Part shown: positions 1 through 8,295 of the stretch, piece after piece
How the letters are laid out: the number at the start of each line of letters is the position of its first letter
How positions within the stretch are numbered: position 1 is the first letter of the stretch
Assembly: GCA_029860075.1 (NCBI GenBank)
Contig: JAOUBX010000037.1
Span: 1 to 42,772, forward strand
Source: Deltaproteobacteria bacterium
GTDB lineage: Bacteria > Desulfobacterota > JADFVX01
Direction: 5' to 3'
DNA length: 42,772 nucleotides
Notes under the pieces: model-generated
Told to the model about the DNA's origin: nothing
Databases searched by the model: none
Seen by the model: only the letters and a program-made list of their open reading frames with translations
Position numbers and translations under genes: made by a program

Positions 1-1367
1 GGCATGAGAATACTCTGGCCTGCCAGATAAAGGCCCAGAATGGATGTGACAGGGCCAAGCTTCATCTCCTGTACAGACTGTTTTAATCCATAAGATGCGC
101 CCCCGGGGGAACCCGTATATCTCTCATAGGTAAAAGGCGTGGCGCTTGCCACAACCTTGAACCGTCCTTCCAGTTCAGGATAGAAATTTATCAAGTCTTT
201 CACTGTTCGTTCCGTTAATCTTTTTTTGTAGTCTCTGTATTGGGGCGTTCTTTTTTTCTCTCCATAGGGTATATTTTGGGGATCAATTGTTTTGGCATTA
301 ACGAGAATACAGAGGCCCTTTTTTTTCTTGTCATATATTTCAGGATCGCAAGACATAATTGCAAGCGATGATTCTTCATTTTTGTCAGCTGAAAATTTGT
401 AGACATTAGTATGATGCAGTCTTTCGGGAATTTCGTCAAGTTCAAGATAAAGGGAAAAGACAGAAGGCGTGTTTTTCATGTCCCGCAGCCTCGAAAGATA
501 GGCCGGACGGACGGCCCTTTCAGGCAATATTTTTTCCAGCAGGTGAGGGTGAGCAGTGAATATACAATTTTCTGATTGGAGAAGTTTATTGCCTGAAATA
601 ATAATACCCTCCAGGCGGCGCTTGTCATCTATTTTTAATCCGGTTGCCGGTGAATTGCAGAAAGTATGAACGCCTTCTTCCATAAGACGTTCCCGGAAGG
701 CATTAACGATTTCATCACCACCCCCTTCAAGTGTGTGAGGTGATTTGTAAAATGAACCCATTACAAGGGCATGAATATAAAAAGGGGCTTCACTGCCCTT
801 TACGCCATATAAAAAAAGACCGTAATGGCTGAGAAGGTCTTTTAGCTCCTTAGTGGCATTTACCGAGTCCAGAAAATCAAAAAGGCTCTCATCGACATGG
901 GAAATCCTGGAAAAATCAGCAAAGGCGAGATCAAAATTAATGAAGGGTGTCTCATTCATGATCTTTTGAATTTTGTCGGTATAGGCAAGGATTGCTTTAG
1001 TATCCTGAGGAAAGTGTTTTGATAGGGAAGCTCTTACACCGTCGAAACCGCCGGCAAGTGAAATGACCTTGTCACCAATGTTCAGTTCGTCGTAGCATTC
1101 ACTATTCATGGGAATGGATTTAATTCTCTGTTCCATGCCGAGATAGTTAAAAATGACGGTAAGGGGCCCTGATTTTTCAAAACCGCCGGAATAATGCAGG
1201 CCCGGGTCACACCAGACGTTTCCTCTTTTAAAGCGTTTCAAAAGGGGCGCAATATGGCCACAGCTTTCGACAAGGGCAACTTTAAGGCCATTTTGAGCAA
1301 GTGTAAGCGCAGCCGTTAAACCACTCATTCCTGAACCGATTATGACAGTGTCGTATTTCAAATGCAT
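1..1367 (-). CDS. phytoene-desaturase-like FAD-dependent oxidoreductase (C-terminus cut by window edge)
   Basis: Reading the minus strand from ATG 1367, the frame stays open for 455 codons to the left edge, so the end is missing. The N-terminus has a dinucleotide-binding signature (GSGMSGLTAAL, followed by a VE at the end of the second strand). It continues with DPGLHYSGG, as in carotenoid dehydrogenase/phytoene desaturase relatives. Near the visible end are SPGGASYGL and LYLAGQS, which match the family's C-terminal FAD-binding region. It probably oxidises or reduces (isomerises or desaturates) a lipid or polyene substrate. The start overlaps the end of the beta-ketoacyl synthase gene by 10 bases, so the two are likely translated from one message. 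The pairing with a ketosynthase and ketoreductase suggests modification of an acyl or polyene chain rather than classic carotenoid synthesis; the substrate is unknown. Confidence 0.8.
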   Translation of the reverse strand, partial: MHLKYDTVIIGSGMSGLTAALTLAQNGLKVALVESCGHIAPLLKRFKRGNVWCDPGLHYSGGFEKSGPLTVIFNYLGMEQRIKSIPMNSECYDELNIGDKVISLAGGFDGVRASLSKHFPQDTKAILAYTDKIQKIMNETPFINFDLAFADFSRISHVDESLFDFLDSVNATKELKDLLSHYGLFLYGVKGSEAPFYIHALVMGSFYKSPHTLEGGGDEIVNAFRERLMEEGVHTFCNSPATGLKIDDKRRLEGIIISGNKLLQSENCIFTAHPHLLEKILPERAVRPAYLSRLRDMKNTPSVFSLYLELDEIPERLHHTNVYKFSADKNEESSLAIMSCDPEIYDKKKKGLCILVNAKTIDPQNIPYGEKKRTPQYRDYKKRLTERTVKDLINFYPELEGRFKVVASATPFTYERYTGSPGGASYGLKQSVQEMKLGPVTSILGLYLAGQSILM

Positions 1368-2575
1368 GTATCCAGCAGCAGACAGGAATTGGTGCCGCCA
1401 AAGCCTGCTGAATTGCATAGAATAAGGTCAGGCTTTTTATCGATTGTTTCCGCCGCAATGTTAAGCTTTGGAATACCTTCTTCCTGCTTTTTAAAGTTGA
1501 TATTGGGGGCAATAAAGCGTCCCCGGGACATGAGGATGGAATAGACTGCCTGGGCCGCCCCGGCCATCCACATTTCATGGCCGGTCATTGATTTTGTGGA
1601 AGAAATCCAGGGGCTGTTGTCACCAAAGGCGCCATGAATAGCTCTTGCCTCTGCCGCATCACCGATGGGTGTTGAGGTTGCATGGGCAGAGATGTAATCG
1701 ATGGCATCTGCCGATGTTTTTCCACGATTAAGGCACTCCCTGATACACCTTTCAAGCCCCTCTCCGGAAGGAACGGAGAGATTGGCGCCATCGGAGCTGA
1801 AAGCATAGGACCTGATAATTGCCAGGATGTGAGCGCCTCTCTTTTTTGCAAGGTCCAGTCTCTCAAGCGCAACAATCGCCGCTCCGCCGCTGGGAACAAG
1901 TCCGTCTCTTTTAGCATCGAAAGGTCTCGAAGCACGGGGAGGGTCATCTTCTCTTAAGGAGAATGCATTCGTCGCATCAAAGCTCGATACAGATTCCCAG
2001 TTTATTTCCTGTGCTCCTCCGCAGATAATTCTTTCCTGCCGTCCCATGGCAATGAGGTCGCCGGCCTGGCCGATAGCATGCCCGCCGCTGGCACAGGCGC
2101 CGCTTAAGGTCCATGAGGCCCCCATTGTACCCAAAATGGTATTAAGGTTCATTGTAACCGTTGAATTCAATGCCTGGAAAACGATTCCGGCGCCGATGGG
2201 AAAGGTGCTTTTTTCGCGACGTGTTATTTCTACCTGTTTATAGTTGGCCAGGGTCGTCGAGTCATTGCCTATAATGAGGCCTGTTTTATCACTTTTAATT
2301 TCCGATTCATTCCAGCCCGCCATTGCGATTGCTTCAAGGGCTGCGCCATAGGCCTGAATACCGAAGTCGGTCATGGTGCGGTATTTCTTTCGTTCCAGCC
2401 CGGGCTTTTTAAAGTCCTCAATGCGGCCTGTCAAAGCGCTCCTGAAGCCTGCTTCTTTTCTTTCTTCATCAAGTACGATTCCCGACCGTCCTTCCTTAAG
2501 GGCCTGAAGGACTTTTTCCGTTCCCGTTCCGAGGCAAGAAACAATGCCTATTCCTGTAATAGCTACCTGGTGCAT
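1358..2575 (-). CDS. beta-ketoacyl-ACP synthase (FabF/KAS II-like)
   Basis: The 405-residue protein is a thiolase-fold condensing enzyme that would extend an ACP-bound acyl chain with malonyl-ACP. All three catalytic residues are visible: Cys161 in SGACASGGHA, His298 in SAHATSTPIGD and His333 in STKSMTGHEMWMAG. The C-terminal glycine-rich NSAGFGGTNS motif is also present. Length fits the FabF family (about 410). The usual NAHGTST is AHATST here, a small divergence from housekeeping FabF, and no ACP gene or malonyl transferase is adjacent. It lies 39 bases after the reductase gene and overlaps the FAD oxidoreductase gene, so it is probably a dedicated rather than primary ketosynthase. I leave the symbol blank for that reason. 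Confidence 0.88.
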   Translation of the reverse strand: MHQVAITGIGIVSCLGTGTEKVLQALKEGRSGIVLDEERKEAGFRSALTGRIEDFKKPGLERKKYRTMTDFGIQAYGAALEAIAMAGWNESEIKSDKTGLIIGNDSTTLANYKQVEITRREKSTFPIGAGIVFQALNSTVTMNLNTILGTMGASWTLSGACASGGHAIGQAGDLIAMGRQERIICGGAQEINWESVSSFDATNAFSLREDDPPRASRPFDAKRDGLVPSGGAAIVALERLDLAKKRGAHILAIIRSYAFSSDGANLSVPSGEGLERCIRECLNRGKTSADAIDYISAHATSTPIGDAAEARAIHGAFGDNSPWISSTKSMTGHEMWMAGAAQAVYSILMSRGRFIAPNINFKKQEEGIPKLNIAAETIDKKPDLILCNSAGFGGTNSCLLLDTCI

Positions 2576-2614
2576 ATTTATAAAAAAGAGAGTTAAAGAG
2601 AGATCAGATGCATC

Positions 2615-3367
2615 TCAAGTATATATTCCGCCGTTAATTGAAATTGTCTCGCCTATAATATAAGATGCCTCGTCTGAAGAGAGGAACTCCACAGCGGCAG
2701 CTACCTCCTGGGCAGTGCCAAACCTTCCGGCGGGAATGGTAGGCAGTATTTTATCTAAAGGAAGTTCAGCAGTCATATCGGTTTCAATAAATCCGGGAGC
2801 CACGGCATTAACGATTACCCCTTTTTTACAGACTTCCAGCGCAAGAGATTTGGTTGCGCCAATAAGACCGGCCTTTGCAGCTGAATAGTTGGCCTGTCCC
2901 GGCAGTCCGCTTTGTCCCGCCGTTGAAGTAATATTAATTATTCTGCCCGATTTTCTTTTCAGCATGCCCATGAGAACGGCTTTGGTAACGAGGAAGAAAC
3001 CGAGGAGACTTACATCGATAACATCTTCCCACTCTTCCTGGCTCATCCAGATCATGAGGCCGTCCTTCGTAAAGCCGGCATTATTTACCAGCACATGGGG
3101 TGTGCAAAGTTCGAGTTCCGGAGAAAGCGCTTCATCAATAGCTTCCTTGTCACGAACATCGAATTGCAGCAGCTTGCAATGACGTCCCAGGGATTCGATT
3201 TCTGCTTTAACTTTATTTGCCGCCTCTTTGTTGCTGCTATAGTTTGCCCAAATATCATAACCTGCTTTTGCCAGCCTTAAGGCGATTGATGCGCCAAGCC
3301 CTCTGCTGGCACCCGTAATGAGGGCAATTTTGTTATTCTTTTCATCTTTGAGGCTGCTCATAGACAT
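2615..3367 (-). CDS. fabG: 3-oxoacyl-ACP reductase (FabG-type SDR)
   Basis: This 250-residue classical short-chain dehydrogenase would reduce 3-oxoacyl-ACP with NADPH, the step after condensation. It has the cofactor motif TGASRGLG (residues 19-26), NNAG (95-98), catalytic Ser148 and the Y161-S-A-A-K165 pair. The C-terminal SINGG is typical of FabG. ATG 3367 is preceded by an AAAGGAA ribosome site at good spacing; a second ATG two codons later is possible. It is the first gene of the three-gene group with the ketosynthase and FAD oxidoreductase and has its own promoter upstream. A primary fatty-acid role cannot be excluded, but no acpP, fabD or fabH is adjacent. Confidence 0.88.
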   Translation of the reverse strand: MSMSSLKDEKNNKIALITGASRGLGASIALRLAKAGYDIWANYSSNKEAANKVKAEIESLGRHCKLLQFDVRDKEAIDEALSPELELCTPHVLVNNAGFTKDGLMIWMSQEEWEDVIDVSLLGFFLVTKAVLMGMLKRKSGRIINITSTAGQSGLPGQANYSAAKAGLIGATKSLALEVCKKGVIVNAVAPGFIETDMTAELPLDKILPTIPAGRFGTAQEVAAAVEFLSSDEASYIIGETISINGGIYT

Positions 3368-3434
3368 CGGTTTCCTTTTGGTTTTAATTTGCGGAAGCGG
3401 CTATTTGAATTCGAAAGCCATCCTGACGATACTT

Positions 3435-3464
3435 AGTATATAGTCTATTTTGTGAGCATGTCAA
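3435..3464 (-). promoter_or_regulatory. sigma70-type promoter for the fabG-ketosynthase operon
   Basis: On the minus strand a perfect -35 TTGACA (3459-3464) and a -10 TATACT (3435-3440) are separated by 18 bases, about 70 bases upstream of the fabG start. The operon can therefore be transcribed independently of the cytochrome genes that precede it on the same strand. Confidence 0.7.
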
Positions 3465-3575
3465 CCCGTGAATCCCTCATTGACAGGTTGCATAAGATGT
3501 GAAAAATGATTGGGAAATTATAGGGAAGGTATACAAAAGAATTTCTTCGGGAGAGAAAGAAAGGGGCAGAAAAAT

Positions 3576-6500
3576 TTATTCTTTGCCGCTGCCGCCGGTG
3601 ATAGGCACGCTTCGCTTCCTTGAAGTAGAACTGTGATAATATTTAAATCTGAAGATGGCATCGAATCCATGACAGTTTGAACAGAAAGCCACATCACTGA
3701 CTCCTCTTAAAAAGCTGTTAGTCGAGTTACCTTCCGTCGCAGTACCGGGACCATAATCAGGATTGTCAGGCGACCAGAGGTGTGGATTGTGACATGTGGG
3801 ACAGGTGATAATTCCTGTTTTGGTACGTTTTCCATCTATTTCGAATACAGGAAATGGCTGTTTTTTCTTCTTCTTCTTTCTTGACCGGGCCTTTCTTGGA
3901 ACATTGGACGTTACCTTGATTTCTATGGGGTGGTTGAAATTCTTGGGTATTTTTTTCTTGGCAATTTTACCTTCAAAATGACAGCTTCTGCAAAGTGTTT
4001 CCATTCCGTCATCACCTGGACCCCGATCATGTGCCCACATTCTGATGCTGTTTGGTGAGTTATGAATCATATGACAAAAACCACACTTACCAGTTTCGGT
4101 AACAGTCTTGCCGTCGGTATTTTTGGCAGTAGGCGCTGAAATTGAAAAATCGTGGTCCGTAAATTCGATATACTTGTTGTTTTCATGACATTCTATACAG
4201 AGATCAGGAGATGGGAAAGCCGGTTTTCTAAGGAAACTGTTTCTTGCCGTACCTTCTACTATTCTGGAAGCGCCTGCTGTTGTCATAAGGTTTCTCGCAT
4301 CCCACTGATGAGGATCATGACAGGAAGTACAGACAACCCTTCCTCCCATGGCAGGTGACTTCTTTTGACCTTTATTATTGTATAGGGGGAATGACGTTTT
4401 TCCATCCGCCTTCCTGATATCTGCTTCCAGAGGGTGAGAATAATCTCCGGCAAGTTTCTTTTCGGCTACCAATCCCTTTTCATGGCAACTCTTGCAAAGA
4501 GAAACAACGGCATTTCCGGGTTTAACGGGTCTTGCCCACATTTTTGCAGAAACACCGTTATGAGGTAGATGACAAGCGCTGCAAGTGCCTGATTTTCTCG
4601 TTGTAAGGCCGAGAACGTTTTTTTCTTCTTCTGAAAAAATGTTCATATTATGTTTTGATAGTTCAACAGACCTTTTGTCAACGTGGCAGTTTTTACATAA
4701 GGTTGCCTGAGGTGCATTCGGTATTCTAAGGAAGCTGTTTTTTGCATCACCTTCTTCTTTCTTTACCTTTTTCATTTTGGAAGCTATTGATTTTTTAACA
4801 CTCTTGTCAGCTTTGTCTTCATCGATAAGAACTTCAGAGGGATAGGAAGCAGAATCCCATTGGTGAGGATCATGGCAACTTCCGCAACTTACATTGCCGT
4901 CAGCAACTTTCTCTCCACTCTTGGCATAGAGAGGGAGGGTTTTTATCGGTTCTTTATCAATGCTGGCCTTATATTTGTCATTCTTAAAAGTCCATACCTC
5001 TTTTGATTCAGGAGTAATGCCGAGATTTTTAATGGGCTTGCCCACAGGATGAGTGAATTTACCGACCTGCTTCTTTTCCGCCGGCAAATCTTTTTCATGG
5101 CAGCTCTTACAGAGCCTCTCCACCTGATCACCCTGTGTAAAAGGATTTCTTGCCCACATTTTGGGCCCGCTTCCATTATGTGGCAGGTGGCAGGAACCGC
5201 ATATATCACCCTTTTTGGCTTTTACGCCAAGTATATTTTTCTGGCCCGGTGCCGTAAGCTGCAGGTTATGTTTTGTCACGACGACAGAGCGTTTTTCAAC
5301 ATGGCAATTCTTGCAAAGCGCTGAATCGGGGTCTTTTTTGATTCTTAAGAAACTGTTTGAGCCGTCACCCTCAATGTTTTTACCTCTACCTTCCTTAACC
5401 TTTGCAGCATCCCAGATATGAGGATCGTGACAAGAACCACAGGAAACGTTGCCTTTAGATACTCTCTTGCCTTCATCATCAAAGAAGGGGAGGGGAGTGA
5501 GTTTAATTCGGTTTTTTTCACTTACTTTTTCTAAGAGCGGGTGACTCCAGCTTCCGTCATCTGAGATGGTAATATTAAGATTGGATACAGGCTTGCCCGT
5601 TGGATGTGAATATTGTCCTGTCTGTTTCTTTTTTGCAGGCCCATTTTCATTATGGCAGGAGAGGCATAGTTGGGCCACAATATCACCTTCTCCGGAAACT
5701 TCTCTTGCCCACATTTTTGCTTTCGTCGGTGCATTGTGGATCATATGACACTGACCACATACCCCTGTTTTAGATACGTCCTCTCCTTTAGTGTTAGTCG
5801 TTTTCGGAGAGGTTACTCTCATGTCATGATCTGTTTTAACGATAAACTTCTTGTCCCTGTGGCAGTCGGCACAGAGGTTGGGGGCCGGTGCGGCTGCTTT
5901 TCTTAGAAAACTGTTTGTTCCGTCGCCTTCATCAAGAGAACCCTCTTCAGGATCTTCGAAGTTCCACTGATGTACATTATGGCAGGTGGCACAGACTACT
6001 TTGCCATTAACGATATCACCGGGTTCGACAGGATTAGCATCACTGCCGAACAAGGGGAAGGAAGTTTCGCCACCTACTTTCGCCAGATCGGCATTAACAG
6101 GGTGAGAATGGTTTCCAATAGGTTTTTTCTGCCCTGCCTCTCCTTCAGAATGGCAACTCTTACACATGTTGGAAATATTGTCTTCCGTGCCCGACAATTC
6201 ACGGGCCCACATTTTTGGACCTTTCCCTTTATGTGGAATGTGACAGGCGCTGCAAGGGCCACTCTTAACCGTTGTCTGTCCCTTTGCATTGGCTGCGTCA
6301 GGCGCGCTGTTTTGAAGGTTGTGCTTTGTTATTTGAACACTCTTTTTGTCTTGATGACATTTTTTACAGAGGGCAGAGTCTTTATTGCTGTCCACAAGAA
6401 TGCCTCCCTCACGCTTTGCATAATGAGGCCTGTGGCAGGTCTGGCAGATAATCTCACCGTTAGTCCCTTTTCTTCCGCCACTTTCTATGACTTCATCTGC

Positions 6501-7298
6501 AATCTTCACTTTTTCGGAGACTATATTAACGGGATGAGTATGCATCTCCCTGGCCTCTTGAATATTTTTTGCATATCTATCGCTATGACAAATTCCACAT
6601 AGGCGGGAATTATCATTATTTGTAAGGAGAAGCTTTTTCTCTCTGGCTCCATGAACCCTGTGACAGGATTGACATATAACCTGATTTTGATAAGAACCTG
6701 TCTTACCGCCGAGATCATGAATTTTTTTAGGGATATCGATAGATGTTTTATTGATGGGGTGATTGCCCTCCGTCGGACCCGTAGCCCTTTTAATATGGCA
6801 AATCATGCACATCATGGAGTCTTTATTGGACTCCCTCAAAAAGATGGGACTGTCCTTGGTGCTCCATTCGACGCCATGGGCTGAATGACAGGTTCCGCAA
6901 TAAACCTGACCATTTGTATCAAGAGGGAAGACCTCCGTTCCATCTTTTCTTTTGGGGATATTTACATTTTTTGGTGTTACGCCTATCGGGTGAAAATTCT
7001 TTTTATTGTCTTTCCATGCAAATCGAGAATCGAGAATGAAACCATCATGGCAGGTAAAGCACATTCTTTCCGTACTTACAACACCCTGTTTGCCTGCAAT
7101 GACGACAGGCTGCGCTTTTAATTCTATGAGAGGTTCCACCTCTTTTTGCCTTAATTGCTCCAGCCACATGATATGACAGGTAGAGCACTCACGCTGGGCA
7201 GAAATCTTCCTGGCTGCCATTAGATCACTTACAGAAGATAGTGATAAAATCAGGGTCAGAAATAAAAGTAGAATGATTTTGGAATGAAGTCTGGACAT
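3576..7298 (-). CDS. 28-heme secreted c-type cytochrome built of tandem tetraheme repeats
   Basis: The 1240-residue protein has a signal peptide (about residues 7-28, cleavage after DLMA) and 28 CXXCH heme sites, so it is exported and matured in the periplasm. From residue 285 a unit of about 150-185 residues recurs. Each unit carries four hemes with fixed contexts: CxxCHxPHxWD, then NSFLR...LCxxCHxxKR, then CxxCHxPHNG...KMWAR, then LCxSCH...KK...SHP. Units begin near residues 285, 436, 620, 805 and 990, with a two-heme partial unit at 1166. A lysine-rich stretch (1135-1147) sits before the last unit. No membrane anchor is seen after the signal. The start overlaps the stop of the NHL gene by one base (TAATG). 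It is likely a long electron conduit or extracellular cytochrome; the final acceptor is unknown. Confidence 0.93.
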   Translation of the reverse strand: MSRLHSKIILLLFLTLILSLSSVSDLMAARKISAQRECSTCHIMWLEQLRQKEVEPLIELKAQPVVIAGKQGVVSTERMCFTCHDGFILDSRFAWKDNKKNFHPIGVTPKNVNIPKRKDGTEVFPLDTNGQVYCGTCHSAHGVEWSTKDSPIFLRESNKDSMMCMICHIKRATGPTEGNHPINKTSIDIPKKIHDLGGKTGSYQNQVICQSCHRVHGAREKKLLLTNNDNSRLCGICHSDRYAKNIQEAREMHTHPVNIVSEKVKIADEVIESGGRKGTNGEIICQTCHRPHYAKREGGILVDSNKDSALCKKCHQDKKSVQITKHNLQNSAPDAANAKGQTTVKSGPCSACHIPHKGKGPKMWARELSGTEDNISNMCKSCHSEGEAGQKKPIGNHSHPVNADLAKVGGETSFPLFGSDANPVEPGDIVNGKVVCATCHNVHQWNFEDPEEGSLDEGDGTNSFLRKAAAPAPNLCADCHRDKKFIVKTDHDMRVTSPKTTNTKGEDVSKTGVCGQCHMIHNAPTKAKMWAREVSGEGDIVAQLCLSCHNENGPAKKKQTGQYSHPTGKPVSNLNITISDDGSWSHPLLEKVSEKNRIKLTPLPFFDDEGKRVSKGNVSCGSCHDPHIWDAAKVKEGRGKNIEGDGSNSFLRIKKDPDSALCKNCHVEKRSVVVTKHNLQLTAPGQKNILGVKAKKGDICGSCHLPHNGSGPKMWARNPFTQGDQVERLCKSCHEKDLPAEKKQVGKFTHPVGKPIKNLGITPESKEVWTFKNDKYKASIDKEPIKTLPLYAKSGEKVADGNVSCGSCHDPHQWDSASYPSEVLIDEDKADKSVKKSIASKMKKVKKEEGDAKNSFLRIPNAPQATLCKNCHVDKRSVELSKHNMNIFSEEEKNVLGLTTRKSGTCSACHLPHNGVSAKMWARPVKPGNAVVSLCKSCHEKGLVAEKKLAGDYSHPLEADIRKADGKTSFPLYNNKGQKKSPAMGGRVVCTSCHDPHQWDARNLMTTAGASRIVEGTARNSFLRKPAFPSPDLCIECHENNKYIEFTDHDFSISAPTAKNTDGKTVTETGKCGFCHMIHNSPNSIRMWAHDRGPGDDGMETLCRSCHFEGKIAKKKIPKNFNHPIEIKVTSNVPRKARSRKKKKKKQPFPVFEIDGKRTKTGIITCPTCHNPHLWSPDNPDYGPGTATEGNSTNSFLRGVSDVAFCSNCHGFDAIFRFKYYHSSTSRKRSVPITGGSGKE

Positions 7299-8218
7299 TA
7301 TTTCAGTTTATATACCGATATTTTGTTTTCAAGCATCTCCGCTACATAGAGAAGGTTCCCTTTGACAAAAATTCCAGCTGCACTTTTGAACCTCCTTATT
7401 TTTCCGCTCTCATCGCCAAGTACATGGAGGAACTTTCCCTCATTATTGAATACCTGAACGACATCAAGGTAACTATCGGAAATGTAGATATTCCCCGTCT
7501 TATCGACAGTGACACCTTTAGGTCTGAAAAATTGGCCGGGCAAAACACCCCATTCGCCGACGGTTCTGTATAGTCGTCCGTCATTCCTGTAGACGACGGC
7601 TCTTGAGTTAAGTATATCTGCAATATATAATTTCCGGTCTTGAAACCAGAGAGTAGCAGGGTATCTGAATTCCCTGTCCTGTTCACCCCTCTCACCCCAG
7701 GCTCTGACAAAATCACCATTCTGCTTATAAACGACAATTCTGTGTTTTTTGTTGTCTGTAATAAAACAGTGACCCGTACCCGGCTCAATGGCAACATCAA
7801 TGGGGACAACTCCCATTTTTTGAAGATCGATAATACCCTTGAACTTACCTTGCTGAGAAAAAAACTGGATTCTCTTATTATCTTTGTCAGCGACAAAAAT
7901 ATCATTTTTAGGTGATATACCTATTCCAACGGGATTCTTAAACTCACCGGCTTTGCTGCCGCTCTTTCCAAATCCAAAGAGAAAGGAACCGTCTTTACTA
8001 TAGACAAGAATACGGTTATTGACGCCATCAACAGTATAGACATTTCCCTTGGAGTTGACGACAAGGTCGGTAGGCAGCTCAAGGGGATCATTTGCAGGAC
8101 CCTTAATTTCCAGTACCTTGCTTATTCTTACGGTCTTTGCTTTTTTCCTTTCCCCTGAAGACAAGGCGGGAGAAAATAATAATACAAAAACAATTATTGG
8201 TATCAGTTTGTTCGTCAT
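7298..8218 (-). CDS. secreted NHL-repeat six-bladed beta-propeller protein
   Basis: The 306-residue protein begins with a signal peptide (MTNKLIPIIVFVLLFSPALS) and then repeats an NHL-type pattern such as PxDxxVxxxGNxYxxDxxNxRI about every 45-50 residues (for example VNSKGNVYTVDGVNNRI, ISPKNDIFVADKDNKRI and VDKTGNIYISDSYLD). This implies a propeller of about six blades. It contains no heme site. NHL propellers are often encoded next to extracellular or outer-surface multiheme cytochromes, where they may act as docking or assembly partners. The stop shares one base with the 28-heme cytochrome start, which suggests coupled translation at matched amounts. No clear ribosome site precedes ATG 8218; the region upstream is a terminator hairpin. 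Confidence 0.88.
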   Translation of the reverse strand: MTNKLIPIIVFVLLFSPALSSGERKKAKTVRISKVLEIKGPANDPLELPTDLVVNSKGNVYTVDGVNNRILVYSKDGSFLFGFGKSGSKAGEFKNPVGIGISPKNDIFVADKDNKRIQFFSQQGKFKGIIDLQKMGVVPIDVAIEPGTGHCFITDNKKHRIVVYKQNGDFVRAWGERGEQDREFRYPATLWFQDRKLYIADILNSRAVVYRNDGRLYRTVGEWGVLPGQFFRPKGVTVDKTGNIYISDSYLDVVQVFNNEGKFLHVLGDESGKIRRFKSAAGIFVKGNLLYVAEMLENKISVYKLK

Positions 8219-8225
8219 AGCATTT

Positions 8226-8263
8226 ATAATAAAAAGGGTGTGGTATCTAACAATACCACACCC
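8226..8263 (-). terminator. intrinsic terminator or attenuator inside the cytochrome operon
   Basis: A perfect 11-base stem (GGGTGTGGTAT paired with ATACCACACCC, loop of 6) is followed on the minus strand by TTTTTATTAT. It lies between the triheme cytochrome stop and the NHL start, in a 77-base gap. It would end or partly attenuate transcripts from the membrane-complex genes before the NHL/28-heme pair. Confidence 0.8.
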
Positions 8264-8295
8264 ACACAGATTAAATGTATATTATTTTGTTTGAA

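Noticed and set aside
5970-6602. 210-codon open frame on the plus strand
   Set aside because: It lies antisense within the 28-heme cytochrome gene, has no ribosome site, and results from the repeated CXXCH codon pattern.
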